DNA of 64,000 nt from Pseudomonas tremae (GTDB taxonomy: Bacteria > Pseudomonadota > Gammaproteobacteria > Pseudomonadales > Pseudomonadaceae). The notes below the pieces were generated by a model, which was given only the letters and a program-made list of their open reading frames with translations, did not search any database and was not told the origin of the DNA. How positions within the stretch are numbered: the first letter of the stretch is position 1; each line of letters opens with the position of its first letter. This document shows, piece after piece, positions 35,267 to 44,373 of the stretch. Made by a program: the position numbers and the translations under genes. Location: contig NZ_LJRO01000458.1 of the NCBI RefSeq assembly GCF_001401155.1, forward strand, positions 186,001-250,000. The letters run 5' to 3'.

Positions 35267-36862
35267 CTACACGGCACTTGCCCTGACCGGCCTGGCTGGC
35301 ACACTCATCGCCAGCAGCGCTTTCACCTGAGCCAAGGGTAGCGGCTTTCCAAACAGGTAGCCTTGGGCAAAGTCGCATTTATTGATGGCCAGCCAGTCCG
35401 CCAACTGCTCATGCTCTACTCCCTCGGCGGTAATTTTCATGCGCAAGCTCTTACCCAAGGCAAGGATGGCTTTGACCATTTCATTCTGGTTATCCAGAGA
35501 CGTATCAAAGAAAGACCTGTCGATCTTGATTTTGTCGATGGCCAGCTTGGTCAAGTGATAAAGCCCTGAATAACCCGTCCCGAAATCGTCCAGTGCAACG
35601 CTCACTCCCATTGCGCGTAAACGTTCCAGGTTCAAGCGGGCGCTGTTCATGTTGGCCACCAGAGCGTTTTCCGTCACTTCCACTTCCAGACGACTCAACG
35701 GAAATCTGCCTTCGCTGGCCAGTTGCTCGAGCCATTCGGGAAAGTCGAGGTTTTCGATCATCAGCGAAGTGACATTGATTGACAGTGTGAAGTCGCTAGG
35801 CCAGTCAAGCGCATGATCGAAGGCCTGCACTAACAGACTCTCGGTAAGTTGCTTGATCAGCCCCAGCTGTTCCGCCACGGGTATGAAGTCCATTGGCATG
35901 ATGATGCCCCGCTCGGGGTGCAGCCATCGTGCCAGCAGCTCGAACCCCGAGAGGCGTTGTTCGGGAAGACTGACGATAGGCTGATAAAACGGCTGAATAT
36001 GTTTCTCTTCAATCGCATGCCTCAGTTCCTGCGCGAATAGCTCCTGCAGGCGTTGTTCGCGCTCAAAACTGACCTCGTAGAAGTGAAACGAGGCTCGGCC
36101 GCCGCTCTTGCCTCGATACATCGCGCTGTCGGCACGCTGCAGCAGGATGTCTGCATCTGAACCGTCCAGTGGCGAAACGGCAACGCCCAAAGAAGCACTG
36201 AGGGCCACACGTGACACACTTGTCCTGGACGCTGCAATTTTTGACAGAACGCTTTCAGCGAGTGTCGCCAGTTCCACCTGGCTGAAATTACCGCTTACCG
36301 CCAGACCGAACTCGTCCCCTCCCAGCCGCGCCACGGAAGCCTGTAACCCTGCAGTTGCCTCGCGCAGACTTTCTGCAACGGCACAAATAGCGGCGTCTCC
36401 CACGGCATGCCCGTGGGTATCGTTTATTAACTTGAATTTATCCAGATCGATCAGGAAGACGGCGGTCTGCATAGATGTTTCCTGTAAGCGCGCGACCAGT
36501 TGCTCATGAAACACCCGACGATTAAGCAGACCGGATAACGGGTCGTGACGGGCCAGCGAATCGCTGAGTGTCTGCGAGGCCAGCAAGTCGTTGTAGCTGC
36601 CCTGCAATCGTTGCATCAGACGTTTCAGCAGTATGAACGGAACGACCATCGACAACAGCGCAAACCCGGTCGACGTCAATACAAAGCGCCAACGTTCGGC
36701 GTTTTCGAAGTCTGAATCGTAAGGCAGGTTCATGGTGTACATGGCCAGGGCTTCAAGTTTGAACTCCCACACCACTGCCAACAGGAATAGAGAAAACAAG
36801 TAAAGCCACAACACGGTGTACAGGTATTTACGAACCGTTCGCGGATCGCGGGTAAATGACAT
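35267..36862 (-). CDS. Bifunctional GGDEF/EAL protein (531 aa)
   Basis: Two membrane segments at about 13-33 and 60-80, a GGDEF motif (RLGGDEFGLAV, 179-189) with an active-type sequence, and an EAL domain from about 275 with FELLARW in place of EAL, then DDFGTGYSGL and AEGVEHEQ. Both domains retain key residues, so cyclic-di-GMP turnover in either direction is possible. It sits next to a BdlA-like sensor, itself linked to c-di-GMP in other pseudomonads. Confidence 0.85.
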   Translation of the reverse strand: MSFTRDPRTVRKYLYTVLWLYLFSLFLLAVVWEFKLEALAMYTMNLPYDSDFENAERWRFVLTSTGFALLSMVVPFILLKRLMQRLQGSYNDLLASQTLSDSLARHDPLSGLLNRRVFHEQLVARLQETSMQTAVFLIDLDKFKLINDTHGHAVGDAAICAVAESLREATAGLQASVARLGGDEFGLAVSGNFSQVELATLAESVLSKIAASRTSVSRVALSASLGVAVSPLDGSDADILLQRADSAMYRGKSGGRASFHFYEVSFEREQRLQELFAQELRHAIEEKHIQPFYQPIVSLPEQRLSGFELLARWLHPERGIIMPMDFIPVAEQLGLIKQLTESLLVQAFDHALDWPSDFTLSINVTSLMIENLDFPEWLEQLASEGRFPLSRLEVEVTENALVANMNSARLNLERLRAMGVSVALDDFGTGYSGLYHLTKLAIDKIKIDRSFFDTSLDNQNEMVKAILALGKSLRMKITAEGVEHEQLADWLAINKCDFAQGYLFGKPLPLAQVKALLAMSVPARPVRASAV

Positions 36863-37024
36863 AAGGGCTACGCTCGAGGGACTGCGGGTGCTACGGCTAT
36901 AAACAAGTTATCGCTAGTCAAGCGTCAGGTTTGAAGACAAACGGTCCCACGCCGAGCGCTGACCAGGCATGGCCCCAGGGAGTACGATTAACGTGGCCCC
37001 CGGAGCCGATCAGTCAGCGTGCAA

Positions 37025-38341
37025 TTAATTCGAGCGCTGACTGACAAAACGACTGACTGCCCTTACTACAGTATTGGCGCCCTGCTGGATCTCCTGAATG
37101 ACACGGTCGGCGTCGTTGGCCAATACCAGTGCTTCGGAAGCCTGCTCAGTGCTGCGCACGATCACGCTGACCGCTTCTGAAGCCAGGCTTTGGTTGGTCT
37201 TAACCACATTTACAATTTCTTCCGCCGCCTTTGTGGTGCGCGAGGCCAACTGCCGCACTTCGTCAGCGACGACTGCGAACCCCCTACCCTGTTCGCCTGC
37301 GCGGGCGGCCTCGATGGCGGCGTTCAACGCGAGCAAGTTGGTTTGCTCGGCGATCCCGCTGATGGTTTTTATGATCGTCCCGATCACCTGACTTTGAGAG
37401 TCAAGTGCCTCGATGCCCCGCGTGGCCTCTTCCATCGAAATCGTCAGCTGGCCGAGCATTTGAAGCGTGTCGTTGATGACTTTTCGACCTTGCTGTGCGC
37501 TTGTGTCAGTGTCGATAGATGTCTGATAGGCCATCTCCGACGCTTCGGCGACGGCTTTCTCACGTTCAACCTGTTCAGTAATAACTGTCGCAAACTTGGC
37601 GATCTTATAGAGTTTGCCGTTTGCGTCGGTGATAGGGTTATAAGATGCTTCAAGCCATACATCGCGGCCAGACTTGTCGACCCGGCGAAAACGGTTGACG
37701 ATGAATTCACCGCGCCGCAGTCTTTCCCAGAACTGGGTATAAGCATCAGAACTGGACTCTTCAGGCAGACAAAAAATCTTGTGATGCTTGCCTTTTATCT
37801 GATTAAGCTCGTAGCCCATCGCTTTCAGAAAGTTGTTATTGGCGCCAATGACAATTCCATCAAGGGTGAAGTCGATCACGGCGGTAGAGCGCTGCAAGGC
37901 ATTGACGAGGGCCTCGTTTTCACGCGATGCCTCGATCGTCCGCGTTAGAACGCTCGAGTACAACGTGATCTGTTCGATGCCGCCTGTTTCATTTTTGAAG
38001 GGTACGACCACTGTCCTCAGCCAGACCCTGGCACCTGTCTTACTGATCAGCCGCAAGGTGCCACTGAAGTGCTTGCCTTCCCGAATCGCAGTCAAGGCGC
38101 GCTTCTGATGAACATCACCGCTTAGCTCTGGCGGGCTCAGTTCAGAAAGGTTGCGCCCGACAATCTCGCTTTGTGAGTAGCTCATTTCCGTTTCAAACAG
38201 ACCGTTGACGTTCTGCACCTTGCCCGAGGCATCCAGAACGACGGCAACAGTCTCCAGATTGAGGATTTGCCCGGCTTGTTCAAGCATGGCGAGGCGGCGC
38301 TCCAATGCCTTGTTGGTGTTTTTCAAATGCGTGTTGAACAT
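37025..38341 (-). CDS. bdlA: BdlA-like cytoplasmic PAS-PAS chemoreceptor (438 aa)
   Basis: Two PAS domains (about 25-130 and 145-260) precede an MCP signalling tail with the conserved hairpin tip (GIAEQTNLLALNAAIEAARA and EQGRGFAVVADEVRQLA). There are no membrane helices. P. aeruginosa BdlA, which triggers biofilm dispersal, has the same layout and similar length. The adjacency to a GGDEF/EAL gene fits a c-di-GMP link. The symbol is by similarity of layout, not by search. Confidence 0.7.
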   Translation of the reverse strand: MFNTHLKNTNKALERRLAMLEQAGQILNLETVAVVLDASGKVQNVNGLFETEMSYSQSEIVGRNLSELSPPELSGDVHQKRALTAIREGKHFSGTLRLISKTGARVWLRTVVVPFKNETGGIEQITLYSSVLTRTIEASRENEALVNALQRSTAVIDFTLDGIVIGANNNFLKAMGYELNQIKGKHHKIFCLPEESSSDAYTQFWERLRRGEFIVNRFRRVDKSGRDVWLEASYNPITDANGKLYKIAKFATVITEQVEREKAVAEASEMAYQTSIDTDTSAQQGRKVINDTLQMLGQLTISMEEATRGIEALDSQSQVIGTIIKTISGIAEQTNLLALNAAIEAARAGEQGRGFAVVADEVRQLASRTTKAAEEIVNVVKTNQSLASEAVSVIVRSTEQASEALVLANDADRVIQEIQQGANTVVRAVSRFVSQRSN

Positions 38342-38634
38342 TGCGACTATCCGGGACAGTTTGGGTTGTAATCTTGATCGGTCATGAAACCGAAACCTTT
38401 AGCGCGCTTAACAAACTAATATCGAAAAAGACAGATAGAACTTCCAAGGCTTAGTTTGGGATCCAAATTGTCTTTTATTCGTATGGCAAAGTTTTCTTTA
38501 TGACGAACCGTGTATCTGCTGATGAATCAAGTTACCGGTCAGTGGTCGACCCTTTTTGCCAGTCTGAACAATAGCTGAAGAGAAGATTGACATCGTTTGC
38601 ATATTGCTGAACGGTAAGATAGAGGCTTTTACGC

Positions 38635-39081
38635 ATGCCAGAACCTCACATCCGTCCCCTTGCACTTTGCATCTTCCACCGTCGCGGAAAAATATTGGTC
38701 AACCAATTCTACGACGCCGTCGAAAAGCGAACCCTTTTCCGTCCGATTGGCGGTGGCATCGAGTTTGGTGAACGAAGCATCGATGCCATCGTCCGAGAAG
38801 TGCATGAAGAGTTGGGTCTTTCGATCAGCAACGTTCGATTGATTGGCACGTTGGAAAGCATTTTTACCTACGCGGGCATGCGAGGACATGAGATCGTCCA
38901 GGTCTATGATGCAAGGTTTGAAGATGCAGCAGTTTACGAGAAGCCCTGGCTGGAGGGCCTTGAAAGCGATGGTTCACCTTTCAAGGCGACATGGCATCCG
39001 GTTTCCAGCTTCACCGCTACATCTGCGCTGGTGCCTGAAGGCCTGTCCGAACTGCTCAGAAAATCTTGCCTGCTGGACTGA
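38635..39081 (+). CDS. Nudix hydrolase (148 aa)
   Basis: A complete Nudix box from G40: GGIEFGE, then REVHEELGL (R54, E55, E58, E59, G61). Nudix enzymes cleave nucleoside diphosphates linked to other groups. It is a single gene with no clear operon. It is close to the size of simple NTP pyrophosphohydrolases. Confidence 0.85.
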   Translation: MPEPHIRPLALCIFHRRGKILVNQFYDAVEKRTLFRPIGGGIEFGERSIDAIVREVHEELGLSISNVRLIGTLESIFTYAGMRGHEIVQVYDARFEDAAVYEKPWLEGLESDGSPFKATWHPVSSFTATSALVPEGLSELLRKSCLLD

Positions 39082-39244
39082 GTGTCCAGACGAAAGGCAG
39101 CGTTTCCTGGCTGGCCCCTAGCGCATATATTGGCGCTGGATAGGTGCTTTGTACGGAAGTCTGCGCTCTACCTGATGTTGTTGCTGACGCTAAGTTGCAA
39201 TGAGTTAGGGATACAGAAGTGCCAGTTTCAATTCTCACGATTTT

Positions 39245-39874
39245 CTACACCCCCTCATTCAACCGCCGCAAAAACTCTTCCCGCCGTTCTCTGTCAGCGC
39301 CCTCCTTCGCCAACAACTCAGGCAACAACTCAGTCGCCTGTTGTGGGCTCAAGATAAACACCCCGTCGTCATCGCCAATCGCGATATCGCCCGGGTTCAC
39401 AATCACTTCACCTATATTGATCGGCCCATTGAGTTCGCCGTTTTCCCCGAGGCTTCGGGTCGTGACGGCGCTGACGCTTCGGCTGAACACCGGCAGGCGA
39501 TGTTCGCGCAGGGCGGCGACGTCAGTGACTGCACCGGACACCACCACGCCGGCCACACCTTTGATAAGGCCGGCCAAGGTGCGCAGTTCGCCCCAGCAGG
39601 CGCAATGCTCGTCGCCGACGCATTCGATCACCAGCACGTCGCCGGGAAGGCTGTTGAGCAGTGCGTCGCGAAGGATGCTGCCGTCGGGCAGTTGGACTTT
39701 TACGGTAACCACGTTGCCGACCAGTCGAGCACCGTCGAACAAGGGGCTGATCCCGCGTAGATAACCGCTGTCGGTAAGATGGCCGATGGTGGAGGCAGAG
39801 ATGCCCTGAAATTGGGCTATGACCGCGTCACTGAGCTGTTGCTGACGGTGTGAAATCTGTTTGTTCATCGACAT
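39245..39874 (-). CDS. RraA-like protein at the end of the achromobactin operon (209 aa)
   Basis: ATG 39874 with GAGG 8 nt upstream, overlapping the FhuF-like gene stop. The fold marks are VIECVGDEHCACWGEL, GVVVSGAVTDVAAL, and VNPGDIAIGDDDGVFIL, typical of the RraA/demethylmenaquinone methyltransferase-like family. Many members are aldolases of the HMG/CHA type or regulators of RNase E. Cotranscription with siderophore genes suggests a role in iron or citrate-type metabolism. Possibly a 4-hydroxy-4-methyl-2-oxoglutarate aldolase-like enzyme. Confidence 0.65.
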   Translation of the reverse strand: MSMNKQISHRQQQLSDAVIAQFQGISASTIGHLTDSGYLRGISPLFDGARLVGNVVTVKVQLPDGSILRDALLNSLPGDVLVIECVGDEHCACWGELRTLAGLIKGVAGVVVSGAVTDVAALREHRLPVFSRSVSAVTTRSLGENGELNGPINIGEVIVNPGDIAIGDDDGVFILSPQQATELLPELLAKEGADRERREEFLRRLNEGV

Positions 39875-40644
39875 TTCTTTGGCCTCAACAACGGGCAGGT
39901 AGAGCAATATTCGACCGGGTTGCTGGCGTCGTAATAGAAGCAGCAGGTGCGCCGGAAACGGACAACCTTGCCTTCGGGTTCGAGCAATGTAGGGGGGCGT
40001 CTGAAGTGTTTCAGCGGGTTATAAGTCAGCCCGAACATTGCAGGGTCGGCCTGATTCAGCAGCCAGTCGAAATCGGCTTCGTAACGCTGGCGAATAATCG
40101 GGTCTTCAACCTTTTCCATGCGTTTGTCGTACAGCGAATAGACGCGTACGGCGGTGTTCTCCCAGAGAATGCGTCGAGAAATACCGCTGACCCGGTTGAA
40201 GGTTTCCCACAGCGGCTGGAGCATGTCGCGAAACAGCGTACTGGCGATCATTTCACGCCACGCTTCGCGCGTACCCGGTTGATAGCCAACAGGCGCAACG
40301 TCGAGCAGCGGCATCGAAGAGGTCCACAGGCCGTCATCGTGCGCGTATTCGATCAGGCTATTGTCCAGAGACAGGATCAAGCCTTTGTCGTAGATCGACA
40401 TGGCGTACAGGCAGGCACCCGTGCTCAGGAAAGAAAAGCGCTTGGCCAGTAACGATGCTGTGATCGCCAGCGTCGGCGAGCCGATGATGGGGCCCAGTGT
40501 GGTCAGCAACTGCTCACAGGCCTCTTCGTCCAGCAATGCCCTTGCGGGCAGTGAGCGAGGGTCGCGCTCATCCGCCTGTTTTAGTCGCAGCCCGCCGGAC
40601 AACAGCGCCCATTCTGCTTCGCTGAAGGCGTGTGCCAGAATCAT
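39865..40644 (-). CDS. FhuF-like siderophore-iron reductase (259 aa)
   Basis: ATG 40644 overlaps the cbrD stop by ATGA. The C-terminus has CCFYYDASNPVEYCSTCPLL, the CC...C-x-x-C arrangement that binds the [2Fe-2S] cluster in FhuF. FhuF-like proteins reduce ferric siderophores in the cytoplasm and release iron. Its place after the transporter genes fits removal of iron from ferric achromobactin. Confidence 0.75.
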   Translation of the reverse strand: MILAHAFSEAEWALLSGGLRLKQADERDPRSLPARALLDEEACEQLLTTLGPIIGSPTLAITASLLAKRFSFLSTGACLYAMSIYDKGLILSLDNSLIEYAHDDGLWTSSMPLLDVAPVGYQPGTREAWREMIASTLFRDMLQPLWETFNRVSGISRRILWENTAVRVYSLYDKRMEKVEDPIIRQRYEADFDWLLNQADPAMFGLTYNPLKHFRRPPTLLEPEGKVVRFRRTCCFYYDASNPVEYCSTCPLLRPKKCR

Positions 40645-41432
40645 TGCGGCAGTTCCCGGCCAAACGGAATGCACAACGGCGTACCGAAGAATGGGTCGGC
40701 GATGATCCGGCAGTTGAGGCCAAATACCTGCTTGACCAGCGCTTCGCTCAGGATATCGGCTGGGCGTCCTTGAGCAAATGCTGTGCGTTCGTGAACGGCG
40801 ACCATGTGATCGGCATAGCGGCAGGCCAGGTTCAGATCATGCAGGACCATAACGATGGTCTTGCCCTCTTGGCGATTCAGGTCGCGCAACAGGTCCAGCA
40901 CTTCGATCTGATGAGCGAGGTCCAGAAAGGTTGTCGGCTCGTCCAGCAGCACGATGTCGGTGTCCTGCGCCAGGGTCATGGCGATCCAGGCGCGTTGACG
41001 CTGGCCCCCAGACAATGCATCCACTGGGCGCTCGGCCAAGGCCTGCATGCCGGTCTGCAACAGGGCGCGTTCTACCATCGCTTCATCCTGTTCGGACCAT
41101 TGCTGCATCCAGTTTTGATACGGGTAACGCCCCAGCGCAACCAACTGACGTACGCTGATGCCCTCAGGGGCACTGGGCATCTGCGGCAGAATCGCCAGTT
41201 CGCGGGCAACCGTGGCGGTGGATTTCTGATGGATATCCGCGCCATTGAGCACAACGGTGCCCTGCTGTGGCTTGAGCAACCGCGCCAGCGACTTGAGCAA
41301 GGTACTTTTCCCGCAGCCGTTGCTGCCGATCAGCACGGTGACCTTGTTCTCGGGCAATTGCAGATTGAGGCTGTCGATGATCACCTGGCGCTGGTAACTC
41401 AGGGTCAGGTCGTGGGTTGCGATTGACGCCAT
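40641..41432 (-). CDS. cbrD: Ferric achromobactin ABC transporter ATPase, CbrD (263 aa)
   Basis: Walker A GSNGCGKST, signature LSGGQRQRAWIAM, Walker B IVLLDEPTTFLD. The family is the FecE/FepC-type ATPase. It follows the permease pair in the order known for cbrABCD. It is coupled to the permease gene (short gap) and to the FhuF-like gene (ATGA overlap). Confidence 0.85.
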   Translation of the reverse strand: MASIATHDLTLSYQRQVIIDSLNLQLPENKVTVLIGSNGCGKSTLLKSLARLLKPQQGTVVLNGADIHQKSTATVARELAILPQMPSAPEGISVRQLVALGRYPYQNWMQQWSEQDEAMVERALLQTGMQALAERPVDALSGGQRQRAWIAMTLAQDTDIVLLDEPTTFLDLAHQIEVLDLLRDLNRQEGKTIVMVLHDLNLACRYADHMVAVHERTAFAQGRPADILSEALVKQVFGLNCRIIADPFFGTPLCIPFGRELPQ

Positions 41433-41442
41433 CCGTAATTCC

Positions 41443-42474
41443 TTAGTGCCGCTGGTTGATCAATAGGTAGAGAAAAAACGGTGTGCCCAGCACCGCGACA
41501 AAAATTCCTGCAGGCAGGTCCAGCGGCAGGAACAGCGTGCGTCCGGCCAGATCGGCGAGCATCAACAGATTGGCACCGATCAGGGCGGCCATCAGTGCCT
41601 GACCGGTAAACCCCGGTGGCATCAGGCGTTTGGCAATGTGCGGCGCAATCAGCCCGACAAAGGCAATTGCTCCGCCCCAAGCGACCGCGAGACCCGCCAG
41701 CGCCACGCTTACCAGTAACAAGCCGGCACGCAGCCATTGCACGCGCACGCCAATGCCTTGGGCAAGGTCGTCATCCAGTTGCTGCATGCGCACCTGACGA
41801 GCAAGCAGCACCAGCAGCGGCAGGGTCAGCAACAGCCAGCCGGCCAGGGCACGCGGCTCCGGCCAACTGGCACCATACACGCTCCCGGTCAGCCAGACGT
41901 AGGCCGACAAGGTGGTGGTCAGCGGGCTGAACACAAGAATGAAGGTGGTCACCGCCGCCAGCAGCGCCGACACCCCTACCCCGATCAACACCATGCGCAA
42001 GGGCGAAGCGCCCTGATTCCAGGCCAGCAGGTAGATGACCAGCGCCGCAAGGCCTGCGCCGGAAACAGCTGCAAGCGGCAGAAATTGCGCACCCAGGGCA
42101 GCCGAGAAAAATGACAGATACAACACCGCCGCCGCGCTGGCACCGCTGGTGATGCCCAGCAAGTCCGGTGAGGCCAGCGGGTTGCGAATGATGCTTTGCA
42201 GGATCAGCCCGGACACCGCAAGTGCGGCCCCCACCAGCGCGGCGAGCGCCAGACGCGGCATGCGCAGTTGCTCGACGATGAACACCAGGCTTGCGTCGGC
42301 ATGGCCGGAAAACACACCCAGCAGAGTGGTTGGCGACAGATTGATCTTGCCCACGGCCAGCGACCCCATCGCCACCAGCGCCGTCAGCGCCACGGCAATG
42401 GTCAGGCGCCTGATTACGATCAGGTTGAACTGCCTGGAGAAGCCGCGATAACGCAGCGTCAGGTGCTTATCCAT
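41443..42474 (-). CDS. cbrC: Ferric achromobactin permease, CbrC (FecCD family, 343 aa)
   Basis: ATG 42474 with GAGG 8 nt upstream, overlapping the cbrB stop by 8 bp. Many hydrophobic helices; contains GASAAAVLYLSF and the FecCD signature region AFVGLIAPHIAKRL. Pairs with CbrB to form the inner-membrane channel. Confidence 0.85.
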   Translation of the reverse strand: MDKHLTLRYRGFSRQFNLIVIRRLTIAVALTALVAMGSLAVGKINLSPTTLLGVFSGHADASLVFIVEQLRMPRLALAALVGAALAVSGLILQSIIRNPLASPDLLGITSGASAAAVLYLSFFSAALGAQFLPLAAVSGAGLAALVIYLLAWNQGASPLRMVLIGVGVSALLAAVTTFILVFSPLTTTLSAYVWLTGSVYGASWPEPRALAGWLLLTLPLLVLLARQVRMQQLDDDLAQGIGVRVQWLRAGLLLVSVALAGLAVAWGGAIAFVGLIAPHIAKRLMPPGFTGQALMAALIGANLLMLADLAGRTLFLPLDLPAGIFVAVLGTPFFLYLLINQRH

Positions 42475-43456
42475 AACGTGCGCCTCGACGAACCAGTGCA
42501 ATGAAAAATGGCGCGCCGAACAATGCGGTCATGACGCCCACCGGGACTTCCTGAGGCAATATAACGACCCGTGCCAGCGTATCGGCAAGCAGCAACAGCG
42601 TGGCACCCAGCAGCGCGCAGCCGGGCAGCAGCCAGCGATGATCGATGGACAGCGTCTTGCGTACCATGTGCGGCACCAGCAGCCCAATGAAACCGATGCT
42701 GCCTGCCAAGGCAACGGCACTACCGGCCAGAACGATGATCACCAGGCTCATCAGCAGTCGAATCAAACCGGTGCGCTGGCCCAGTGCGGTGGCGATGGCT
42801 TCGCCGGTGTTGAGCACATTGACCTGCCCGGCGAGTATCCATGCCCCGGCCAAAGCAAGCACGACGCAACCCAGCAGCGGTGCAGCGGTGGCCAGATCCC
42901 GTTCCGACAACGAGCCGGCCAGCCAGAACAGCACGGTGTCCAGACCGTCCTGATTGACTACCAGCAGTGCCTGACTGAAAGCGGTGAACAGCGCGGTGAT
43001 CGCAGCACCCGCCAGCACGATACGTAACGGGTTGAGACTGCCCTGCCCCCGGTTGCCGATCACCCAGACAAGGGTCCCTGCCACTGCCGCCCCTGTAAAC
43101 GCGCACCACAGCCATTGGCTCATCGAGGTCAGAGCAAACAGTGACGAACAGGCGATGATCGAGAACGTGGCCCCTGCATTGATGCCGAACAGCCCCGGCG
43201 AGGCCAAAGGGTTACGCGTCAGCGCCTGCATCAGCGCACCGGCAACCGCCAGGCTGGAGCCCACAGCAACGGCCATAAAGGTGCGCGTCAGTCGAGTGTC
43301 TAGCAAGACGTGCTGAACAGGGCTCAACACGTCTGGATGCCACAGGCTTGCAACGATCGCTGATGGTGAAATCCATATCGCCCCGGTCGCCAGACTTAAC
43401 CCCATACACGCGACCAGCATCAACAGTCCCAGGCCCATCTTCATCACTGCCGTCAT
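42467..43456 (-). CDS. cbrB: Ferric achromobactin permease, CbrB (FecCD family, 329 aa)
   Basis: Nine or ten helices and the family motif GFIGLLVPHMVRKTL. The start overlaps the cbrA stop by ATGA. Second half of the FecCD-type permease. Confidence 0.85.
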   Translation of the reverse strand: MTAVMKMGLGLLMLVACMGLSLATGAIWISPSAIVASLWHPDVLSPVQHVLLDTRLTRTFMAVAVGSSLAVAGALMQALTRNPLASPGLFGINAGATFSIIACSSLFALTSMSQWLWCAFTGAAVAGTLVWVIGNRGQGSLNPLRIVLAGAAITALFTAFSQALLVVNQDGLDTVLFWLAGSLSERDLATAAPLLGCVVLALAGAWILAGQVNVLNTGEAIATALGQRTGLIRLLMSLVIIVLAGSAVALAGSIGFIGLLVPHMVRKTLSIDHRWLLPGCALLGATLLLLADTLARVVILPQEVPVGVMTALFGAPFFIALVRRGARYG

Positions 43457-44373
43457 GAGGCGCTTTCCGCCATTGCCACTCGAGTTATTTCATCGAGCAT
43501 GCGGTTGGCGCCGAGAATGCCTCCTGACAGGCTCCAGGCAACCGCATCGACGCGCCATACCTGTTTATCCTGCGCGGCGCGTAATTGCTGCCAGAACGGG
43601 TGCTGGACCAATTTGTCGTAATTTTGCTGCGCGGCCTTGCTGTCCGCACGCTGGAAGATAAAGAAAAGGTCGGCATCGACCACAGGGAGACTCTCTTTGC
43701 TGCTGAGTTTAAGGGAGACGCCGCTGGCCTGGCGGGCAGCGGGTGTCCAGTCAAAGCCCAGCTCGGTGAGCACCGAGCCGGCAAAACTGGCAGGCAGATA
43801 ACTGCGGATATGGTCCTCGCGAATATCGAGCACCGACACAGTGATCGGCCAGCGACTGGCGAATTTTGCCTGTAGCTGGCCGCGTAACGTGGTTATACGT
43901 CGTTGCCATTCACCGAGCAGTTGCATGGCCTGCTGCTGGCGATTCATCGCCGCGCCCATCATTGCCAGCGTGCGCTTGAATTCGAACACTTCTTCCAGCA
44001 TCAGGACCGGGCAGATCTGCTCCAGCAGCGGTGCGATGCGCTGATGGCGAAAGCGTGAAGCGACGATCAGGTCGGGCTTGAGCAGCACGATGTCTTCCAG
44101 GCTCGGCTGGGTTTCCAGGCCCACGTGCGGCACCGCTGCCAGCGCCGGGCGCAAGTAGCGGTACATCGGTTTTTCGCTCCAGGAGTCGACCACACCGCAC
44201 GGCGTCACTCCCAGTGCCACGGCGCTGTCGGAGGCTCCCTGAAACAGAGTGACAATTCGCAAAGGCTCTGTGCGCAACGACGCTGCCCGGACAATGCCGG
44301 GCAGCGCCAGTACCCCCAGCAACAGGCGCAACACCGCGCGCCGCGAGGGGTGCAGGGTTCGGTCAGGTGTCAC
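43453..44373 (-). CDS. cbrA: Ferric achromobactin-binding protein, CbrA (306 aa)
   Basis: GTG 44373 overlaps the acsA stop by 11 bp. The N-terminus HPSRRAVLRLLLGVLALPG has a twin-arginine-like signal, with a likely cut after VRA. The FecB/BtuF-like lobes follow (VTLFQGASDSAVALGV; LKPDLIVASRF). It binds ferric achromobactin in the periplasm and delivers it to CbrBC. Confidence 0.8.
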   Translation of the reverse strand: MTPDRTLHPSRRAVLRLLLGVLALPGIVRAASLRTEPLRIVTLFQGASDSAVALGVTPCGVVDSWSEKPMYRYLRPALAAVPHVGLETQPSLEDIVLLKPDLIVASRFRHQRIAPLLEQICPVLMLEEVFEFKRTLAMMGAAMNRQQQAMQLLGEWQRRITTLRGQLQAKFASRWPITVSVLDIREDHIRSYLPASFAGSVLTELGFDWTPAARQASGVSLKLSSKESLPVVDADLFFIFQRADSKAAQQNYDKLVQHPFWQQLRAAQDKQVWRVDAVAWSLSGGILGANRMLDEITRVAMAESAS

